From Juglans regia (lineage: Eukaryota > Streptophyta > Magnoliopsida > Fagales > Juglandaceae), in NCBI RefSeq assembly GCF_001411555.2, contig NC_049915.1, positions 18,738,640-18,802,639 on the forward strand: a stretch of DNA of 64,000 nucleotides, written 5' to 3'. Position numbers and translations under genes: made by a program. The notes below the pieces were generated by a model. It had not been told where the DNA came from. It saw nothing but the letters and a program-made list of their open reading frames with translations, and searched no databases. This document shows, piece by piece, positions 1-11,382 of this stretch; position 1 is the first letter of the stretch; the number at the start of each line of letters is the position of its first letter.

Positions 1-1380
1 TTCATTGCCAAGCAAGGGTGGAGACTGCTTCAAGATGATACTTCTTTTTCTTACAAATTGCTTAAGGCAAGATATTTCTCAAAATCTGATTTCTTTGAGG
101 CAGGGTTGGGCTATTGCCCTTCCTTCACATGGCGTAGTATATGGGAAGCAAGGACATGGTTGAAAGAAGGGTGTAGAAGGAGGATAGGAGATGGTATAGC
201 AACTCAACTATGGACTGAAAAGTGGATACCTGGAGATAAGGCTCTGATTCAAGAAGGCTATAAGATATCTAAGGAACATAGGCAGGATCGGGTGGTGAGT
301 TTGTTTGCAGAAAACCAAAGATATTGGGATATTGGGATACTTACATCTCTCTTCAATCCAAATTTGGTTACAGAAATAAGAAAGCTGCTGCTAGGGCATT
401 GATCGGTGGATTTGGAAGCATGAAAGGAATGGCAAGTTTACTGTTAGAAGTTGCTATAGGTTTATTTCAAATCAATTAAAGGTTGTTGCAGCAGAGACTT
501 CAGAGGTGGATCGACAACATGTAGTTTGGAAGGCTTTGTGGAAATTACCTTTGCCAAGTAAGATTAAAATCTTCGCTTGGAGAGCATGTAGAGAAGGCCT
601 TCCAACTAAGGAAAATCTTTTGAAGAAACAGGTAGTAACTGATGGCAAGTGCAGTTTCTGTGAATTTCCAGTCGAGAACTTAAATCATGTAGTTTTCAAT
701 TGTCATATCCTTAGAGAGGCTTGGAAGAAACATGTCCCTAGATTGCCTATGAATCATAATGCTAAGTTTTTTGAGTTAGTCTCATAGCTTTGTCAACTAT
801 AGGATCATGATAGTTTGACTATCTTTTTCTCTTTGGCTTGGGGTTTTTGGTAACGAAGGAACAAAATGGTTTTTGAAAATGTGGTATTATCCATTAAACA
901 GGTGTCTAAACATCTTTAGGCCTGCGGAAAAGCTTCAAATCTATCAAGGGGCAGTCTCATACACAATTGCAGAAGCATCTTAAATGGTCTCCACCTCCAG
1001 CTAAGTGCTTGAAACTTAATACGGATGGGGCTCTCTTCTGTGACCTCAGGAAGGCTGGAATTGGGGTGATTCTAAGGGATGATAAGGGTGAAGTGCTGGT
1101 GGCAGCAAGTATGGCTGAGAATGAAGTGGAAAATCCAGAAGCCATTTAATTGCCGGCTATTTTTCGTGGGATGCAACTATGTGCTGGAAGGGCTTTCATG
1201 AATTTAATTGTGGAATCTGATTGTTTGTTGCTTGTTGATTCTTTGCAGCAACTAGATATGTTTGACTCAGCAGCACATTGTCTTACAAGACATGCTTGGA
1301 ATGTTGAGAATGTTGAGATGTGGGAAGATTGTATTCTAGACTTTTTTTCTCAAGCTCTATGGCTTGATAAATGTTTGTAA
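1..1380 (+). pseudogene. LINE 3' fragment (unit 1): zf-RVT and RNase H, broken
   Basis: C-terminal part of a plant L1-type LINE ORF2 that continues left of the window. Positions 58-402 encode the region after the reverse transcriptase (YFSKSDFFEAGLG, SFTWRSIWEAR). Positions 506-787 encode a zf-RVT domain with KIKIFAWRAC, a CSFC pair and LNHVVFNCH. Positions 967-1380 encode an RNase H domain with LNTDGA, VESDC and an end at WLDKCL. The frame is broken after 402 and 787, and by a TAA at 1147-1149 where the sister copy at 37791-39966 has GAA. A short A-rich run at about 1418-1429 marks the old 3' end. The same 3' end and the same following flank recur in units 2 and 3, so this insertion predates the duplications. 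RNase H-bearing L1 elements are known in plants. It is not functional. Confidence 0.85.
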
Positions 1381-1488
1381 TCTTTGTTTTATCTTCAATG
1401 AAGTTGATTTTCTATATAAAAAAAAATATCCACGTTTTTAAGACACCATATATATACACCATTTTTTCCTTTCTTCTAGCGATTCAGT

Positions 1489-1712
1489 TGGTTTGGATTC
1501 AGATATGAGATTGGATGGTTTTAAATGAAAGATAAAAGTTGATAAAAATATAGTTAGAATATTATTTTTTAATATTATTATTGTTTTGAAATTTGAAAAA
1601 ATTGAATTGGGATTTGAAAAAGTTGAATTGTTTATATATTTTATGAGAGAATTTGAAAAAGTTGTAATGATGAGATAAGATGAAATAAAACACTTTTCAA
1701 ATCCAAATGGGT
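1489..1712. repeat. MITE of the TTTGGATT family, unit 1
   Basis: A short AT-rich element whose ends are imperfect inverted repeats: it opens with GGTTTGGATTCAGATATGAG and closes with TTTTCAAATCCAAATGGG. The interior is full of TTGAAAAA and GATGAGAT-like words. Orthologous copies lie at 17546-17772 and 40077-40311. Related sequence is also seen inside OSC introns 4, 5 and 9. The superfamily is not certain. Confidence 0.55.
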
Positions 1713-2556
1713 CTGTTTTTTCAACCGTCCGACTTTTAAAAATTCATTTTTTACCAACGTCATATTTTAAAATACTTAGTTTTTGTTTACAATGGTTATT
1801 TTTTTAAGACTCATCTTTTCGTACCTGTTATTTAGTACCATAGGTATATTTGAGAGATTCGTCTGTTCCTAAAAAGAATAATAAAATCCATTCAAATGGT
1901 CATAAAATGTACCAATAATTAAAAAAATGGTAAATAAAAATAGAAAGAAAAAACTTTAAAATATCTTATTATAATCAATCAATGATTTATATTACTAACT
2001 TGTGATTTGAATTTGTAGATCAAGAAAAAACAAAAGATTAAAAGAAGCAAAGAAAAACAAGTAATATGCCATTTTGGTATCATGTTTTGAAACACCTTAA
2101 TTAGCTGCCAAACATGTAAGTTCAAGGATAAGTTTATTTTTCTTTAAGGTATGAAAATAAGTGAAATTCTTTTTTTTTTTTTAATTCTTTTGGCAGCAAC
2201 AAAAAAATAATAGCTAGGGTAAGTTTAACTTTGCTAGAGTAGGCTTCTCAAATGACAAAGTACTTTTATAACAAACTTAAACTTATTTTTCAAAATAGCT
2301 GTACGAATGCTATTTTGACTAAACAATACATTTTTTAAAATAAATTTATTCAAAGTTTGACTAAAAAAATAGAAATAGCCAGCTAGTTTTGACTAAGTTT
2401 CATTCATTAATTCATTGGCATAAATCATTGACTCTTGAACAGAAGAATTAATGGCAAAGGCAAAAAAATGTTCATACCTAGCTAAACATTCAAACATACA
2501 TGTTTAAATCCAAAATTAAAGTTTTTGGAAATGTATGAGAATTTGTTTGAAATTAA

Positions 2557-2568
2557 GTTTTAGGAAAT
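2557..2568. other. Empty target site of the retroposon found in units 2 and 3
   Basis: GTTTTAGGAAAT occurs once here. In units 2 and 3 the same 12 bases flank a poly(A)-tailed insertion on both sides. This is an uninserted allele of the site, so copy 1's upstream DNA never received the element or was replaced by DNA lacking it. Confidence 0.8.
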
Positions 2569-3198
2569 GGGAGTGAAAAGTTTAAATCAAAGTATTTTTT
2601 AGAATAAGTGTTGTTTTGGATTTGTGAAAGTTGATAGCTAAATTTTAAAAAATTAATTGAATATAGTTTTTTAACATTATTTTTGTTTTGAAACTTGTAA
2701 AATTTATATTGATTTTTGTATTTGAGTAATAATTAGGTAATGATTAAATTAAAATCTAAAAATCCGGAATAGAAAACTTTTTTGTATTTGATGAGTAATG
2801 TCATATATTGGGAATGAAGTTTCAAAAAAAAAATTTTGAGAAATGTTAAAAAAAATTTGGAACATCTTAGGTGCCAAACATGACCAAAATCAAATTTAGC
2901 CAGATAATGCGATATACAATCTTGGAATGTACAATTCCCACATACTTCCTTTATAAAAAATGGATAAATTTAAAATTATAATTTCTCACTTTATAAAACT
3001 TCTTACCCTTATTAAAGCGGGATCGAGATTAAACAAAGAGTTAATTTCTTTGCCATTTTTTGCAATTTTTAATTCAAAATATGTCTTATAATTAATTTGA
3101 AATGATACTTTCAGAAATTAAATGAATCCTGTTGTACATTAATATTCAATACATGAGTAATTAAGATTCATACGTACGTGTTTATCAAGAGAAGCAAG

Positions 3199-3262
3199 CG
3201 CGGTAACAACCAGTACCCTGCCCAAGCTCTTGATACTCATCTGATCGAGCTACGAAACACAA
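3199..3262 (+). promoter_or_regulatory. Deleted promoter and broken 5'UTR donor of copy 1
   Basis: Units 2 and 3 carry about 100 bp between two CCCTGCC/CCCTACC repeats, including the TATA-like stretches. In copy 1 a single CCCTGCC joins CAGTA directly to CAAGCTC, as expected from deletion between short repeats. The likely 5'UTR splice donor, GAG|GTACGAAA in copies 2 and 3, reads GAGCTACGAAA here. Both changes argue against normal transcription and splicing. Confidence 0.6.
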
Positions 3263-5253
3263 TATATTTTCCTCCCGAATTAAGTACTCCCATGTATGCA
3301 TTTATTTAGCAAAATAATTACCGACTTGATGGGTCTTTTTTTTTCTTTTTTAATTAATGTGTATGTGTGTTTGTGGCAGATTGAGGATGTGGAAGCTGAA
3401 GGTAGCAGAAGGAGGTCCAAGGCTGTTCACAACAAACAACTTCATTGGGCGGGAACACTGGGAATTCGACCCTGATGCTGGCACTCTCGAAGAACGTGCT
3501 GAAATTGAAAGGGTTCGTGAAGAGTACAAGAAAAATCGGTTTAAGAAGAAACAGAGTTCTGATCTTTTGATGAGGATGCAGGTTTCTCGATCTTTCCTTT
3601 TAATCGCTCTCATGTAGTCTCTACTCTCTAGAATACCATAATATTAATTGACATTTCATATCTATGGAATTATATTGAGCCAGCAACCTGCAGCAACCAT
3701 TAGATACTTTTAGGTTTCGTCTGGTTATATAAACCATCTCATCTTTTCTAATTATTACAACCTTTTTAATTGTAATGACTTAATTTTAACATGAACTCAC
3801 AGCTTAGAAGGGAGAATCGAAGTGTGCAAATTCCACCACCAGTGAAATTGCAAGAAAATGAAGAAATAACAGATGAAACAGTGACAGCTTCACTTAGAAG
3901 TGCACTAAGCTCCCTTTCATCCCTTCAGGCACATGATGGCCACTGGCCTGCTGAATTCATTGGACCCTTGTTCTACGTTCCACCCTTGGTACGTACGTAC
4001 TTCTCAAACCATGCATGCATTGTTTTAATACAAGGTTGGTTAATTTTATCTTTGTTTTCTTTTTAATTCCATTAATTCTGATCCCAAATTTCACTAAGGA
4101 TAATTAATATATATATATATATATAATTTGCATACACATATAAACATTTATTAACTAAGATTATTTCTTAATTTAATTTCAAGCTTTTACCAAATGCATG
4201 CAGGTAATGGCGTTGTACATTACTAGAGATCTCAGTCGTATTTTATCGTTAAATCACCGGACCGAAATTATTCGATACTTGTATAATCTTCAAGTTTCTG
4301 TTCAACTTTACTTTTATTCTGGCAACCAAAAAGGCATAGGAAATTTATTCTGAGAATGAAAATATCCATATTTATTTGTATGTTTGTTGGATAAAATGAA
4401 GATGGAGGATGGGGTTTCCATATGGCGGGTCACAGCACAATGTTTGGGTCAGGTTTGAACTATATTGCCTTGAGGATACTTGGAGAGGGGCCTGAAGATG
4501 GTGAAGATAGGGCAATGGCTAGAGGCCGAAAATGGATACTTGACCATGGTGGTTTAGTGGGGCTGCCATCATGGGGAAAGTTTTGGATCTCGGTATGAAC
4601 AGTTGTTTGGAGTTCCTATAATTCTATTTACTAAATTAGATATTTTATACGTAACTAAGAAATCTTGATTAGTTTTCGGGAATTTAGGTAGCAATAATCA
4701 GAATATTGATCTATTAAAAAGGCCAGGATGACACATTAAATTTTAAGCCCGGATCTCGTATATATATTTCAACATTAAAAGTACTAAGAAAGTATGTCAT
4801 TTTGGTTATGGGGATTTCATGATAACGTACATATATATATGGTAAGCAAAAAAATTATTGAACTGATTAATAAAACAAAAAAAAAGGATTACTGAAAAGA
4901 GAAATACTTCAGCCACAAAAGAATAACAAAAAATCCAAACCCACGAAAGTGATATGACTTGAAGTAGTACGTCAAATTGTAAAGTTACTTTTATCGTAAA
5001 ATAGATCCAACAGATCGTATAAACCACATCAATTTATGATTTTATTTTTGTGTAATTCCTTTATGTCTATAACACTTCTCAAGTGAAATTATATTTGGAG
5101 TCCAAATAGAAGTATTAGTACAACAAGCTTGGGCTGTGAAAAAAAGTAATGTTATTCATAATCATTTTATTCATCATCCTCTCACAATCTTATGATGAGA
5201 CGTTAAATGATTGAAAATCATTTTTAATGCTTCACCTGTGTACCAATCATTTA

Positions 5254-5600
5254 GGCCCTGTTTGGAGAGCCAGTTGATCTCATCTCAATATACAAATCCT
5301 ACTCAAACACAAATACTTTTCAATTTCTCTATCATAATTTGTCATCTAATCATTACAATTTTCTCAAATATACATATAAAACACAAAAAATAATTCAACT
5401 TTTTCAAACCCCAAAACAAAAATTTATATTCTAACAGTATTTGAACTTTATAATATTTTTATTCAACTTTTTTTCTTTCATTTTCCAAAACCCAATAAAA
5501 ATCTTAAGTCAAGTGATTTCAATATTATTTACAAATCATCTCCCTATTATTTACAGATTTATCATCTTATCTCATCGGATCAAACTATCCAAACGAAACC
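5254..5600. repeat. MITE with GGCC(C/T)TGTTTGG ends in intron 4 of copy 1
   Basis: Starts TTAGGCCCTGTTTGGA and ends CCAAACGAAACCTAA, giving imperfect inverted ends, with an AT-rich interior. The corresponding position in copy 3 (near 44400) reads straight through as ATTTAATGTC, an empty site with a TA or TTA-like target. Also present in copy 1b (8363-8709) and copy 2 (22125-22471). Confidence 0.65.
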
Positions 5601-5627
5601 TAATGTCAGATCCAAGAATGTTGAGAG

Positions 5628-6329
5628 TAGGGGTATAACTAATCTGGTTCGGTCCGATTTTGGAAAATATTTGAAACCGAATCAGTGTATACTGATTTTG
5701 AAAATTTAAGAACCAATAAGGACCAATTCATCACTGAAACCAAAACTTTAGATTTTTCTATTTTTGGTCAGGTTCGTTTCGATTTTTCGGTTTACTGTTT
5801 ACACGTGTAGCATTCATGTCTAAGTTTAATATTATAAATTTTCAATACTAAACTTAATTTTTTGAATTTCCTATTTATTATTAACAATTTCAAATTCATT
5901 AATGTTCAATTATATTAGTATAGTATCAGTAGTGTCTAATTTATTAGCTAGTGAGATTAATAAACTTGAATAATAAAATTAAAATAGTATAATTAGTGTC
6001 TAATTATACTATTATTGGTAGCGTCTAACTTACATCATATGTTATATTAATTTTATATTATAAGATTAATAGACTTGAATAATAAGATTAGAATTAATTT
6101 CATGTAATATTAATTAGTAATTTAGCGTATAATATAAAAAATTAAATATATATATATATTGGTTCGGATCGGTTTAAACCGATTTTCAAAATATGAAAAT
6201 CGATACCGCACTAATTTAGAACTAGTTTCGGCTCTTAAGAATCGGTACCACACCAGACTAGTTAGAAATCGTTTCGATCCAATCCGATTCGGTTTAATTA
6301 ACTGGTTTGTTTATTTGTTTACACCCCTA
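5628..6329. repeat. hAT-type MITE in intron 4 of copy 1
   Basis: A 702-bp element starting TAGGGGTATAAC and ending TTTACACCCCTA. It is flanked by the 8-bp direct repeat GTTGAGAG (5620-5627 and 6330-6337). Subterminal GGTTCGGTCCGAT / ATCCGATTCGGTTTAA-type words are inverted. The 8-bp duplication and TAGGGGTG-like ends fit a non-autonomous hAT element. Copy 3 has the uninserted ATTGAGAG at 44425-44432. Confidence 0.85.
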
Positions 6330-8264
6330 GTTGAGAGGATGTTGGTTAAACGGATGATGAATAACATTTTTCATGCAATTGAAAAAAAAAAAAAAAGTAA
6401 AGTTGCATGTTGTACTTTAAATGATTATGATAATATCTTAATTTCATTTGTATTTCCAAAATTACATCTGTAACGACGACATGTGCATATTTCCACCTTG
6501 AATCTACCGGAAGCTAGCTTATTAATTGTTTTTTTTTTCTGTCAAGCGAAACCTCAAATGGCTGCTCTCATGTATATATAGGTACTAGGAGCATATGAGT
6601 GGTCGGGATGTAATCCATTACCCCCAGAGTTCTGGCTTCTTCCTGATTTCATCCTCTTTAATCCAGGTTAATTTTTGTGACTCTCATTTATTTTCAAGAA
6701 CTTCTCAATTTATTTCATTTCTTCTTATCATTATAATTTTTTTATATTCTCATACAAAATAAAATAAATAATTTAATTTTTTCAAATCTCAAACTACAAA
6801 AATTGTGCAGCATCACGAAAAGCTTGTGATTTTCTTATATCAAAGCAGTTACCAAATGGTGGATGGGGAGAGAGTTCCCTATCATGCCACGACAAGGTAT
6901 GTATATATGATTTTATGAACAACCTGTTTCAAATCAAGCCACAAAAAAAAAAAAAAGGATAAGAGTAAAACCAAGTTTATTTAATGTGAAACAGGTGTGG
7001 ACGAATATAGAAGGCAACCGAGAACATGTTGTCCAAACTGCATGGGCTGTGTTAACACTCATTGACGCAGGACAGGTTATAACCAAGCCTATAATTTTCT
7101 CCTCGATGATCAGTTTTACATTAAAAAGTAAAATTCTTTCTTGAAAGATCAAGGAACAATATCAGTACACCATAAAGACCACTTCGAGTATATGAAATTA
7201 TCAGCACAAAAAGTTCAGATTTTTTCTTTCTTTTAAATAAATGTCAATAGAGTTTGATCAAGTATTGGATCTGCTAAAAATATAATACAAATAATTAAAT
7301 CTATCTCTTTTCATTCGTTTAAATTTTTGAAATAAGTAGTAATTTCACATTATATCAGAGTAGACTTTTACTCTTGGAAAAAAAAAAATATTTACATGAC
7401 CATTTTGTGTAGATTGTGAATATTTATTAATTATTAAAATTCAGGCTGAGATAGATCCAACACCAATTCATCGTGGAGTAAGGGTATTGATCAATTCGCA
7501 AACTGAAGATGGCGATTTCCCTCAACAGGTATTAATATTTATTTCATGTTTATATATTTAAAATTAATTCAGCTTAATTTAATTAACTGTTTTTAACTCT
7601 GTGTTCCTTTTTTTATTTCATTATGTTTTGTAATGGACGTGCAGGAAATTACAGGGATGTCTTTTAGGTATTGTGGACTACACTACGCGGCATTTAGAGA
7701 CTTTTTTCCCTTATGGGCTCTTGGGGAATACCGAAACCGAGTTCTACTACAGCTTGCATAATATTAATTAATATACCTGCTTGAAAGATCATAAAGCAAG
7801 AAAGGTATAATGTATTTATGCTGAGTACTTGCCAAGAAAATATAAACATTTCTGATCTAGTAGATCTACTACGTACATGAGCTTGAAATTAATAAGGTCA
7901 TGTAAAATATGTGATAATAAATGCAGTTTCTTGTGTGGGCATTCCATGCAGCCTAAAACATGTCAAATTATATTAATTAATATATGGAAAATGATAGGGA
8001 TACCGATAATGGTGTCCTCGATCATTTCGACCGATACTGTAATTTTTTTTAATTAAGGAATTTTTGATCTCGTCTGATCCAATTATAAAGCTCTAACATG
8101 TACAGCACTGATAAACTCTCTAGCAATAATCCAAGAATATGTTGATTCAACTATCATTAATATGGTACTGAACTGTGTATATAACTTCATTTTGGTATTT
8201 TTAAGTTTAAAAAATGTATTGCCTTTTTTAATTAATCAAAAATATTATTTTATAACTACTAAGT

Positions 8265-8284
8265 NNNNNNNNNNNNNNNNNNNN
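8265..8284. other. 20-N assembly gap
   Basis: Twenty ambiguous bases. The left side ends within sequence identical to the 3' flank of OSC copy 2. The right side begins within intron 4 sequence identical to copy 1. The order and distance of the two sides is a scaffolding statement, not sequence. Confidence 1.
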
Positions 8285-8362
8285 ATCCTCTCACAATCTT
8301 ATGATGAGACGTTAAATGATTGAAAATCATTTTTAATGCTTCACCTGTGTACCAATCATTTA

Positions 8363-8709
8363 GGCCCTGTTTGGAGAGCCAGTTGATCTCATCTCAATAT
8401 ACAAATCCTACTCAAACACAAATACTTTTCAATTTCTCTATCATAATTTGTCATCTAATCATTACAATTTTCTCAAATATACATATAAAACACAAAAAAT
8501 AATTCAACTTTTTCAAACCCCAAAACAAAAATTTATATTCTAACAGTATTTGAACTTTATAATATTTTTATTCAACTTTTTTTCTTTCATTTTCCAAAAC
8601 CCAATAAAAATCTTAAGTCAAGTGATTTCAATATTATTTACAAATCATCTCCCTATTATTTACAGATTTATCATCTTATCTCATCGGATCAAACTATCCA
8701 AACGAAACC
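8363..8709. repeat. MITE with GGCCCTGTTTGG ends in copy 1b
   Basis: Same element and position as 5254-5600, offset 3109. Confidence 0.65.
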
Positions 8710-8736
8710 TAATGTCAGATCCAAGAATGTTGAGAG

Positions 8737-9438
8737 TAGGGGTATAACTAATCTGGTTCGGTCCGATTTTGGAAAATATTTGAAACCGAATCAGTGTATA
8801 CTGATTTTGAAAATTTAAGAACCAATAAGGACCAATTCATCACTGAAACCAAAACTTTAGATTTTTCTATTTTTGGTCAGGTTCGTTTCGATTTTTCGGT
8901 TTACTGTTTACACGTGTAGCATTCATGTCTAAGTTTAATATTATAAATTTTCAATACTAAACTTAATTTTTTGAATTTCCTATTTATTATTAACAATTTC
9001 AAATTCATTAATGTTCAATTATATTAGTATAGTATCAGTAGTGTCTAATTTATTAGCTAGTGAGATTAATAAACTTGAATAATAAAATTAAAATAGTATA
9101 ATTAGTGTCTAATTATACTATTATTGGTAGCGTCTAACTTACATCATATGTTATATTAATTTTATATTATAAGATTAATAGACTTGAATAATAAGATTAG
9201 AATTAATTTCATGTAATATTAATTAGTAATTTAGCGTATAATATAAAAAATTAAATATATATATATATTGGTTCGGATCGGTTTAAACCGATTTTCAAAA
9301 TATGAAAATCGATACCGCACTAATTTAGAACTAGTTTCGGCTCTTAAGAATCGGTACCACACCAGACTAGTTAGAAATCGTTTCGATCCAATCCGATTCG
9401 GTTTAATTAACTGGTTTGTTTATTTGTTTACACCCCTA
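8737..9438. repeat. hAT-type MITE in copy 1b
   Basis: Same element as 5628-6329 with the same GTTGAGAG target duplication on both sides. Confidence 0.85.
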
Positions 9439-11316
9439 GTTGAGAGGATGTTGGTTAAACGGATGATGAATAACATTTTTCATGCAATTGAAAAAAAAAA
9501 AAAAAAGTAAAGTTGCATGTTGTACTTTAAATGATTATGATAATATCTTAATTTCATTTGTATTTCCAAAATTACATCTGTAACGACGACATGTGCATAT
9601 TTCCACCTTGAATCTACCGGAAGCTAGCTTATTAATTGTTTTTTTTTTCTGTCAAGCGAAACCTCAAATGGCTGCTCTCATGTATATATAGGTACTAGGA
9701 GCATATGAGTGGTCGGGATGTAATCCATTACCCCCAGAGTTCTGGCTTCTTCCTGATTTCATCCTCTTTAATCCAGGTTAATTTTTGTGACTCTCATTTA
9801 TTTTCAAGAACTTCTCAATTTATTTCATTTCTTCTTATCATTATAATTTTTTTATATTCTCATACAAAATAAAATAAATAATTTAATTTTTTCAAATCTC
9901 AAACTACAAAAATTGTGCAGCATCACGAAAAGCTTGTGATTTTCTTATATCAAAGCAGTTACCAAATGGTGGATGGGGAGAGAGTTACCTATCATGCAAC
10001 AACAAGGTATGTATATATGATTTTATGAACAACCTGTTTCAAATCAAGCCACAAAAAAAAAAAAAAGGATAAGAGTAAAACCAAGTTTATTTAATGTGAA
10101 ACAGGTGTGGACGAATATAGAAGGCAACCGAGAACATGTTGTCCAAACTGCATGGGCTGTGTTAACACTCATTGACGCAGGACAGGTTATAACCAAGCCT
10201 ATAATTTTCTCCCCGATGATCAGTTTTACATTAAAAAGTAAAATTCTTTCTTGAAAGATCAAGGAACAATATTAGTGCACCATAAAGACCACTTCGAGTA
10301 TATGAAATTATCAGCACAAAAAATTCAGATTTTTTCTTTCTCTAAAATAAATGTCTGTAGAGTTTGAAGTATTGGATCTGCTAAAAATATAATACAAATA
10401 ATTAAATCTATCTCTTCCCATTAGCTTAAATTTTAAAAATAAATAGTGATTTCACATTATATCAGAGCAGACTTCTACTCTTGGAAAAAAAAATATTTAC
10501 ATGACCATTTGGTGTAGATTGTGAATATTTATTAATTATTGAAATTCAGGCTTAGATAGATCCAACACCAATTCATCGTGGAGTAAGGGTATTGATCAAT
10601 CCGCAAACTGAAGATGGTGATTTCCCTCAACAGGTATTAATATTTATTTCATGTTTATATATTTAAAATTAATTCAGCTTAATTTAATTAACTGTTTTTA
10701 ACTCTGTGTTCCTTTTTTTATTTCATTATGTTTTGTAATGGACGTGCAGGAAATTACAGGGATGTTTTTTAGGTATTGTGGACAACTCTACGCAGCATTT
10801 AGAGACTTTTTTCCCTTATGGGCTCTTGGGGAATACCGAAACCGAGTTGTACTACTTGCATAATATTACTTAATATACCTGCTTAATTGAAAAATCATAA
10901 AGCAAGAAAGGTATAATGTATTTATGCTGAGTACTTGCCAAGAAAATATAAACATTTCTGATCTAGTATACTACGTACATGAGCTGGAAACATGTCCCAT
11001 GCATCTTAAAACATGTCAAATTATATTAATTAATATAAGGAAAATGATAGGGAGACCGATAATGGTGTCCTCGATCATTTCGACCGATACTGTAATTTTT
11101 TTAAATTAAGGAGCTTTCGATCTCGTCTAATCCAATTATAAAGCTCTAACATGTACAGCACTGATAAACTCTCTAGCAATAATCCAAGAATATGTCGATT
11201 CAACTATCATTAAGATGGTACTGATCTGTGTATATAACTTCATTTTGGTATTTTTAATTTTACAAAATTTATTGCCTTTTTTAATTAATCAAAAATCTTA
11301 TTTTATAACTAGTAAG

Positions 11317-11382
11317 TAATCGTATGCTAAAATATACAGTTTATGAATATTCAAGAAAATGCTCTCTCTCTTTATTTTAACA
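11317..11382 (+). repeat. Copia LTR 3' end fragment
   Basis: 66 bases that match the last 66 bases of the LTR ending at 28586 (both run TAATCGTATGCTAAAATATA to TTATTTTAACA). Here they abut the end of the copy 1b flank directly and are followed by GTCTCAAAATATGG rather than a primer-binding site. A truncated LTR remnant. Confidence 0.65.

Larger units (their letters stand above)
1381..3386. other. Upstream flank of OSC copy 1
   Basis: AT-rich non-coding flank homologous to 17437-20275 and 39967-42903. It starts just after the LINE 3' end, contains a MITE at 1489-1712 and runs into the OSC start codon. Relative to the other two units it lacks a roughly 770-800 bp retroposon (empty site at 2557-2568) and about 100 bp near the gene. 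No gene is visible in it. Confidence 0.8.
3387..7761 (+). pseudogene. Oxidosqualene cyclase copy 1 (deleted pseudogene)
   Basis: Broken triterpene cyclase. Recognisable exons are 3387-3581 (start [10 protein letters not shown]), 3803-3988, 4204-4293, 4395-4592, 6582-6666, a fused remnant ending at 6896, 6995-7075, 7445-7528 and 7645-7761 (ending [10 protein letters not shown], then LLQLA and stop). Exons 6-14 and the first part of exon 15, which carry the catalytic DxTAE motif, are missing. Intron 5 runs directly into exon 15 sequence near 6792 at a short AAAC/ACAAAA homology. The acceptor before exon 4 is ATAA where copies 2 and 3 have ACAG. Introns 1-4 closely match copy 2, and the 3' end from about 6900 to 8264 is essentially identical to copy 2. 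It cannot encode a cyclase. Confidence 0.93.
5176..8264. repeat. Segment repeated after the assembly gap (left copy)
   Basis: From the start of the duplicated segment in intron 4 through the 3' end of copy 1, this matches 8285 to about 11314 at an offset of 3109-3110. The first two thirds look identical apart from a homopolymer length difference. The 3' third (after about 6900) instead matches OSC copy 2 (26440-27791) base for base by eye, while the right copy diverges there. Confidence 0.9.
8285..10863 (+). pseudogene. Oxidosqualene cyclase copy 1b (partial pseudogene)
   Basis: Begins inside intron 4 right after the gap, so exons 1-4 are absent. Exon 5 is at 9692-9776, the truncated exon 15 ends at 10006, exon 16 is 10105-10185, exon 17 is 10550-10633 and exon 18 is 10750-10863. 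It shares the exon 6-15 deletion of copy 1, so the deletion came first or the two are the same locus. Exon 17 starts GCT TAG where the other copies have GCT GAG, a nonsense codon at 10553-10555. Intron 16 and the 3' flank carry scattered substitutions absent from copies 1 and 2. Either a second duplicated pseudogene or an overlapping contig end from another allele. Confidence 0.88.
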
